Source of the DNA: Roseovarius sp.
GTDB taxonomy: Bacteria > Pseudomonadota > Alphaproteobacteria > Rhodobacterales > Rhodobacteraceae
Assembly: GCA_021767845.1 (NCBI GenBank)
Contig: JAASSQ010000106.1
Location: forward strand, 1-9,562
Reading direction: 5' to 3'
DNA length: 9,562 nt
Part shown: positions 6,012 through 9,562 of the stretch, one piece after another
Layout: the number at the start of each line of letters is the position of its first letter
Numbering within the stretch: position 1 is the first letter of the stretch
Program-made: the position numbers and the translations under genes
Notes under the pieces: generated by a model
Databases searched by the model: none
What the model saw: the letters and a program-made list of their open reading frames with translations, nothing else
What the model was told of the DNA's origin: nothing

Positions 6012-6578
6012 TTGAAAGTCACGGAAACCAAACTGCCCGGCGTTCTGCTGCTGGAACCGCGCCGGTTCGGGGACGCGCGGGGGTTTTTCTCGGAAAGCTG
6101 GAACCGCAAGACGCTGCGCGAGCACGGCATCGACATCGATTTCGTGCAGGACAACCATTCGCTGTCGGCGGCGACCGGCACGGTGCGCGGCCTGCACTTC
6201 CAATCCCCGCCGCACGCACAGGCCAAGCTGGTGCGCTGCGGGCGCGGGCGGCTGTTCGACGTTGCGGTGGACGCGCGCCGGGGCAGCCCGACCTATGGCC
6301 AATGGGTGGGCTATGAGCTGAGCGCGGAAAACGGGCTGCAACTGCTGATCCCCGAAGGCTTCCTGCACGGGTTCGTCACGCGCGCGCCGGACACCGAGAT
6401 CCTTTACAAGTGCTCGGACTACTACGCGCCGGAGTGCGATGGCGCGGTGCGTTTCGACGACCCCGATATCGGCATCGACTGGGGCCTGAGCAGTGAACCG
6501 ATCCTGTCGGACAAGGACGCCGCGGCGCAATCCTTTGCCGAGTTCGACAGCCCCTTCAGCTACGGAGACGCGCCATGA
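6012..6578 (+). CDS. rfbC: dTDP-4-dehydrorhamnose 3,5-epimerase RfbC/RmlC
   Basis: A 188-residue cupin epimerase, normal length, catalysing 3,5-epimerisation of dTDP-4-keto-6-deoxyglucose, the third step of dTDP-L-rhamnose synthesis. Seen: the opening LPGVLLLEPRRFGDARGFF, the substrate pocket QDNHS (46-50), RGLHFQ with catalytic His62, Lys72 in AKLVR, IPEGFLHGF (113-121), Tyr132 in LYKCSDYYAPE, and Asp169 in LSDKD, the partner of the catalytic His. There is no ATG near the family N-terminus; TTG at 6012 is chosen for its ribosome site and because MKVTETKLPG is the standard opening. TTG at 5973 or GTG at 5988 would add 13 or 8 residues. It is first in the operon and its TGA overlaps the rfbB ATG (6575-6578). 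Confidence 0.93.
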   Translation: MKVTETKLPGVLLLEPRRFGDARGFFSESWNRKTLREHGIDIDFVQDNHSLSAATGTVRGLHFQSPPHAQAKLVRCGRGRLFDVAVDARRGSPTYGQWVGYELSAENGLQLLIPEGFLHGFVTRAPDTEILYKCSDYYAPECDGAVRFDDPDIGIDWGLSSEPILSDKDAAAQSFAEFDSPFSYGDAP

Positions 6579-7615
6579 AGATCCTTGTGACCGGCGGCGC
6601 CGGCTTCATCGGGTCGGCGGTGGTGCGGCTGGCCGTGGCACGCGGGCACGAGGTGGTGAACCTCGACGCGCTGACCTATGCTGGGCGGCTGGAAAACGTG
6701 GCGAGCGTGGCCGGCAGCCCGCTTTACAGCTTCGAGCAGGCCGATATTCGCGACCGCGCGGCGCTGGCCCGCATCTTCGAGACGCATGACCCCGATGCGG
6801 TGATGCACCTGGCGGCGGAGTCGCATGTCGATCGTTCCATCGACGGCCCCGGCGATTTCATCGAGACCAACATCACCGGCACCTACAACATGCTGGAAGC
6901 GGCCCGCGCCCATTGGGTGGCCAAGGGCCGGCCCGAGGGGTTCCGGTTCCACCACATCTCGACCGACGAGGTGTATGGCTCACTTGGCGACGAGGGGCTG
7001 TTCACCGAGGACACGTCTTATGACCCGCGCAGTCCCTATTCCGCCTCGAAAGCGTCCTCGGATCATCTGGTGCGGGCGTGGTTCCATACCTACGGCCTGC
7101 CCGTGGTGCTGACCAATTGTTCCAACAATTACGGCCCCTACCATTTCCCCGAGAAGCTGATCCCCAAGGTGATCCTGAACGCGCTGCATGGCCGCGAGAT
7201 CCCGGTGTACGGGCAAGGCGCGAACGTGCGCGACTGGCTGTATGTCGAGGATCACGCCGATGCGCTGCTGCTGGCCGTGCAGAAGGGCCTGCCGGGGCGC
7301 AGCTATAACGTGGGCGGCCATAACGAGCGGCGCAACATCGACCTTGTGCACGCGATCTGTGACATCCTGGACGAGAAGCGCCCGCGCGACGGCGGAAGCT
7401 ATCGCGACCTGATCGCCTTTGTCGCCGACCGGCCGGGGCATGATGCGCGCTACGCGATCGACCCGTCGCGGATCGAGGCCGAACTGGGCTGGACCCCCTC
7501 GGTTACGGTGGAACAGGGTCTGGAAAAGACCGTGCAATGGTATCTCGACAACCCCGATTGGTGGCAGCCGCTGCTGGAAATCGAGGGCGTTGGCACACGG
7601 GTGGGCACGGCATGA
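6575..7615 (+). CDS. rfbB: dTDP-glucose 4,6-dehydratase RfbB/RmlB
   Basis: A 346-residue extended short-chain dehydrogenase, full length. It converts dTDP-glucose to dTDP-4-keto-6-deoxyglucose with tightly bound NAD+, the second step of dTDP-L-rhamnose synthesis. Seen: the NAD loop GGAGFIGS (7-14), LTYAGRLENV (33-42) typical of RmlB, AAESHVDRSI (80-89), HISTDEVYGSL (127-137) with catalytic Thr130, Asp131 and Glu132, YSASK with Tyr155 and Lys159, NCSNNYGPYHFPEKLIP (181-197), and RDWLYVEDHA (219-228). The C-terminal LGWTPSVTVEQGLEKTVQWY is also typical. It overlaps rfbC and rfbD by four bases each, so the genes are translationally coupled. Identity is secure. Confidence 0.96.
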   Translation: MKILVTGGAGFIGSAVVRLAVARGHEVVNLDALTYAGRLENVASVAGSPLYSFEQADIRDRAALARIFETHDPDAVMHLAAESHVDRSIDGPGDFIETNITGTYNMLEAARAHWVAKGRPEGFRFHHISTDEVYGSLGDEGLFTEDTSYDPRSPYSASKASSDHLVRAWFHTYGLPVVLTNCSNNYGPYHFPEKLIPKVILNALHGREIPVYGQGANVRDWLYVEDHADALLLAVQKGLPGRSYNVGGHNERRNIDLVHAICDILDEKRPRDGGSYRDLIAFVADRPGHDARYAIDPSRIEAELGWTPSVTVEQGLEKTVQWYLDNPDWWQPLLEIEGVGTRVGTA

Positions 7616-8469
7616 GCCTGCTGGTCTTCGGCAAGACGGGCCAGGTGGCCACGGAACTGGCGCGGCGGGCGCCGGACGCGGTGTATCTGGGCCGCGATGC
7701 CGCCGATCTGACCGACCCGGCGGCCTGCATGGCCGCGATCGACGCGCATAAGCCGGACGCGGTCATCAACGCGGCGGCCTACACGGCGGTGGATGCCGCC
7801 GAGGAGGACGAGGACACGGCCCAGGCGATCAATGCCATCGCCCCCGGCGCGATGGCCCATGCCTGCGCCGCGCGCGGCATCCCGCTGGTCCATATCTCGA
7901 CCGATTACGTGTTCGACGGCTCGGGCACAGCGCCGCGCGGCCCGAAAGACCCTGTTTCACCGCAAAACGCCTATGGCCGAAGCAAGCTGGCGGGGGAACA
8001 GGCGATCGCGGCGGCAGGCGGAACCCATGCGATCCTGCGCACCTCGTGGGTGTTCTCGGCGCATGGCGGGAATTTTGTGAAGACGATGCTGCGCCTGTCC
8101 GAAACGCGCGATGCGCTCAGCATCGTGGACGACCAGATCGGCGGGCCGACCCCCGCCGCCGACATCGCCGCCGCCTGCCTGAAGATCGCCGCGCAGCTGC
8201 AGGCCGATCCGGGCAAGAGCGGCGTCTATCATTTCTCGGGTGCCCCGGACGTAAGCTGGAAAGACTTTGCCGAGGCGATCTTTGCCCGCGCGGGGCGCGC
8301 GGTGGCGGTCAGCGGGATCCCCACCGCCGACTACCCCACCCCGGCGGCGCGGCCGTTGAATTCGCGGCTCGATTGCGCCGATGCAGAGACTGTTTTCGGC
8401 ATCCCGCGCCCCGATTGGCGCAGCGGGCTGGATGCCGTCTTGAAAGAAATGGGAGTGTCGGGCGCATGA
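7612..8469 (+). CDS. rfbD: dTDP-4-dehydrorhamnose reductase RfbD/RmlD
   Basis: A 285-residue reductase of the short-chain dehydrogenase superfamily, usual length, making dTDP-L-rhamnose from dTDP-4-keto-L-rhamnose with NAD(P)H, the last step. Seen: the N-terminal nucleotide motif VFGKTGQVA (5-13), INAAAYTAVDAAE (52-64), ISTDYVFDG (95-103) with Thr97, and YGRSK with the catalytic pair Tyr121 and Lys125. RTSWVF, DDQIGGPTPAADIA and RPLNSRLDC also mark the RmlD family. The start ATG lies in the four-base overlap with rfbB and the end overlaps rfbA in the same way. The frame is rich in Ala, in line with the high-GC genome. No missing active-site residue was noted. Confidence 0.95.
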   Translation: MSLLVFGKTGQVATELARRAPDAVYLGRDAADLTDPAACMAAIDAHKPDAVINAAAYTAVDAAEEDEDTAQAINAIAPGAMAHACAARGIPLVHISTDYVFDGSGTAPRGPKDPVSPQNAYGRSKLAGEQAIAAAGGTHAILRTSWVFSAHGGNFVKTMLRLSETRDALSIVDDQIGGPTPAADIAAACLKIAAQLQADPGKSGVYHFSGAPDVSWKDFAEAIFARAGRAVAVSGIPTADYPTPAARPLNSRLDCADAETVFGIPRPDWRSGLDAVLKEMGVSGA

Positions 8470-9338
8470 CGCAGCGAAAAGGCATCATTCTGGCAGGTGG
8501 ATCGGGCACGCGGCTCTATCCGATCACGATGGGCGTGTCGAAACAGCTTCTGCCGATCTACGACAAGCCGATGGTCTATTACCCGCTGTCGGTGCTGATG
8601 CTGGCCGGCATCCGCGAGATCGCCGTGATCACCACGCCGCAGGATCAGGCACAATTCCAGCGGGTTCTGGGCGACGGCAGCGACTGGGGCCTGTCGCTGA
8701 CCTATATCGCGCAGCCCTCGCCCGACGGTCTGGCGCAGGCCTATATCCTGGCCGAGGACTTCCTTAACGGCGCGCCCTCGGCGATGGTGCTGGGCGACAA
8801 CATCTTTTTCGGGCACGGCCTGCCCGACCTGCTGGCCGAGGCCGACCGGCGCGACACCGGCGGCACGGTCTTCGGCTATCATGTGGCCGATCCCGAACGC
8901 TATGGCGTGGTCAGCTTCGACGCCGAGGGGCGGGCGCAGCAGATCATCGAGAAGCCCGAGGTGCCGCCCTCGAACTACGCCGTGACGGGGCTCTATTTCC
9001 TTGATGGCGACGCACCCAACCGCGCGAAAGAGGTGCAGCCGTCGGCCCGCGGCGAGCTTGAGATCACCACGCTTCTGGAAATGTATCTGCACGCCGGAAC
9101 GCTGGACGTGCAGCGCATGGGGCGCGGCTATGCGTGGCTGGACACCGGCACCCATGCCAGCCTGCTGGATGCGGGCAATTTCGTGCGCACCCTGACCCAG
9201 CGGCAGGGGCTGCAGACCGGCTGCCTGGACGAGATCGCGCATGACATGGGCTGGATCAGTGACGAAGATCTGCAGAAGCGGGCCGAGATGTTCGCCAAGA
9301 ACGATTACGGCCGCTACCTGAAAAGCCGCCTGCGGTAA
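8466..9338 (+). CDS. rfbA: Glucose-1-phosphate thymidylyltransferase RfbA/RmlA
   Basis: A 290-residue nucleotidyltransferase, full length, forming dTDP-glucose from dTTP and glucose-1-phosphate, the first and usually feedback-controlled step of dTDP-L-rhamnose synthesis. Seen: LAGGSGTRLYPIT (9-21), SKQLLPIYDKPM (25-36), QPSPDGLAQA (83-92), the Mg2+ ligands Asp111 in LGDN and Asp226 in WLDTGTH, DPERYGVV (142-149), EKP (162-164) and GRGYAWLDTGTH (219-230). The usual LEITD has Thr202 instead of Asp, outside the catalytic set. The frame is open upstream to 8046, but that part is antiphase to rfbD; the ATG in the four-base overlap gives the family start. The stop codon lies in the loop of a terminator-like hairpin. 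RmlA is distinguished from other sugar nucleotidyltransferases by its operon partners and motifs. Confidence 0.95.
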   Translation: MTQRKGIILAGGSGTRLYPITMGVSKQLLPIYDKPMVYYPLSVLMLAGIREIAVITTPQDQAQFQRVLGDGSDWGLSLTYIAQPSPDGLAQAYILAEDFLNGAPSAMVLGDNIFFGHGLPDLLAEADRRDTGGTVFGYHVADPERYGVVSFDAEGRAQQIIEKPEVPPSNYAVTGLYFLDGDAPNRAKEVQPSARGELEITTLLEMYLHAGTLDVQRMGRGYAWLDTGTHASLLDAGNFVRTLTQRQGLQTGCLDEIAHDMGWISDEDLQKRAEMFAKNDYGRYLKSRLR

Positions 9339-9347
9339 GGCGGCTTT
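9322..9347. terminator. Hairpin terminator between rfbA and a convergent aminotransferase gene
   Basis: AAAGCCGCC (9322-9330) pairs perfectly with GGCGGCTTT (9339-9347) around an 8-base loop that contains the rfbA TAA (9336-9338). The A/T ends of the 9-bp stem give a short T-run on both strands, so it could end transcription from either side; only 41 bp separate the two convergent stop codons. The T-run is short (TTTCC), so efficiency is uncertain. Confidence 0.65.
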
Positions 9348-9379
9348 CCGGGGTCTTGCGCTGGGGACGGGGTGCGGCC

Positions 9380-9562
9380 CTAGCTGGCCGGAACCATCAG
9401 CCCCTCGGCCTCGATCCGCTTGTGCGCGGCATCCAGCGCGGCGGTGGCCCGGTCGATCAGCGTGTCGATTTCCGGCTTGGTGATGACCAGCGGCGGCGAG
9501 ATCACCATGCGGTCCCCCACATGGCGCATCACCAGGTTGTTGGCGAAACATTCCTCGCGGCA
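9380..9562 (-). CDS. Class III aminotransferase, C-terminal 60 residues
   Basis: The C-terminal 60 codons of a leftward gene cut by the right edge, ending in TAG at 9380-9382. The fragment CREECFANNLVMRHVGDRM, then ISPPLVITKPEIDTLIDRA, is the typical small-domain end of class III (omega-amino acid) PLP aminotransferases. No active-site lysine is visible. Its donor and acceptor cannot be told from this part. It converges on the rhamnose operon and is not part of it. It is a separate gene from the N-terminal aminotransferase fragment at the left edge; with no overlapping residues the two cannot be compared. Confidence 0.82.
   Translation of the reverse strand, partial: CREECFANNLVMRHVGDRMVISPPLVITKPEIDTLIDRATAALDAAHKRIEAEGLMVPAS

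Noticed and set aside
8046..8465. Open upstream extension of rfbA
   Set aside because: It overlaps rfbD in another frame and would add 140 residues to a family of about 290; the ATG in the rfbD overlap fits exactly.
8331..9551. Long minus-strand open frame opposite rfbA
   Set aside because: Shadow of rfbA; the real minus-strand gene at the right edge uses a different frame with clear aminotransferase sequence.

Overview
The window reads as GC-rich alphaproteobacterial DNA, most likely from a marine Rhodobacteraceae (Roseobacter-type) bacterium. The reasons are strongly GC-biased third codon positions, tightly overlapping genes, and an ectoine/hydroxyectoine catabolism gene set of the type known from Ruegeria. 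Nearly all of it is coding, and it splits into two functional blocks plus a gene fragment at each edge.

Block 1 (1-5814) is an ectoine/5-hydroxyectoine degradation locus. A rightward doeA/eutD (ectoine hydrolase, 4630-5814) diverges from a leftward series: eutB (PLP dehydratase), eutC (ornithine-cyclodeaminase-like), an Lrp/AsnC regulator, doeC/ssd (aldehyde dehydrogenase) and doeD/atf (class III aminotransferase, cut off by the left edge). In the known pathway DoeA opens the ectoine ring to N-alpha-acetyl-diaminobutyrate and DoeB/EutE (not in this window) deacetylates it. DoeD then transaminates diaminobutyrate to aspartate semialdehyde and DoeC oxidises that to L-aspartate. EutB and EutC are assigned to the hydroxyectoine branch. 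eutB-eutC-asnC overlap each other. A 142-bp gap before doeC contains a 7+1+7 bp palindrome that fits the E. coli Lrp consensus at 13 of 15 positions, a probable target of the regulator encoded just upstream. The 162-bp divergent gap between eutB and doeA holds a second, unrelated 25-bp imperfect palindrome.

Block 2 (6012-9338) is a complete dTDP-L-rhamnose operon, rfbC-rfbB-rfbD-rfbA, with all three junctions being ATGA stop/start overlaps. It makes the activated rhamnose donor for a cell-surface polysaccharide; no glycosyltransferase or export gene is in view. A hairpin whose loop contains the rfbA stop codon separates it from a convergent class III aminotransferase gene (9380-9562, C-terminus only).

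The 197-bp spacer between the blocks (5815-6011) is the least explained stretch. It carries four head-to-tail 11-bp repeats (unit CGGTATCRYGT), flanked on both sides by near-identical ATC(C)GGGCC...GGTTAACA(A)GGGCG blocks. I see no phage, transposon, CRISPR, tRNA or rRNA signal. No wholly new system is evident; the points of most interest are the rearranged ectoine locus and the three candidate regulatory arrays.
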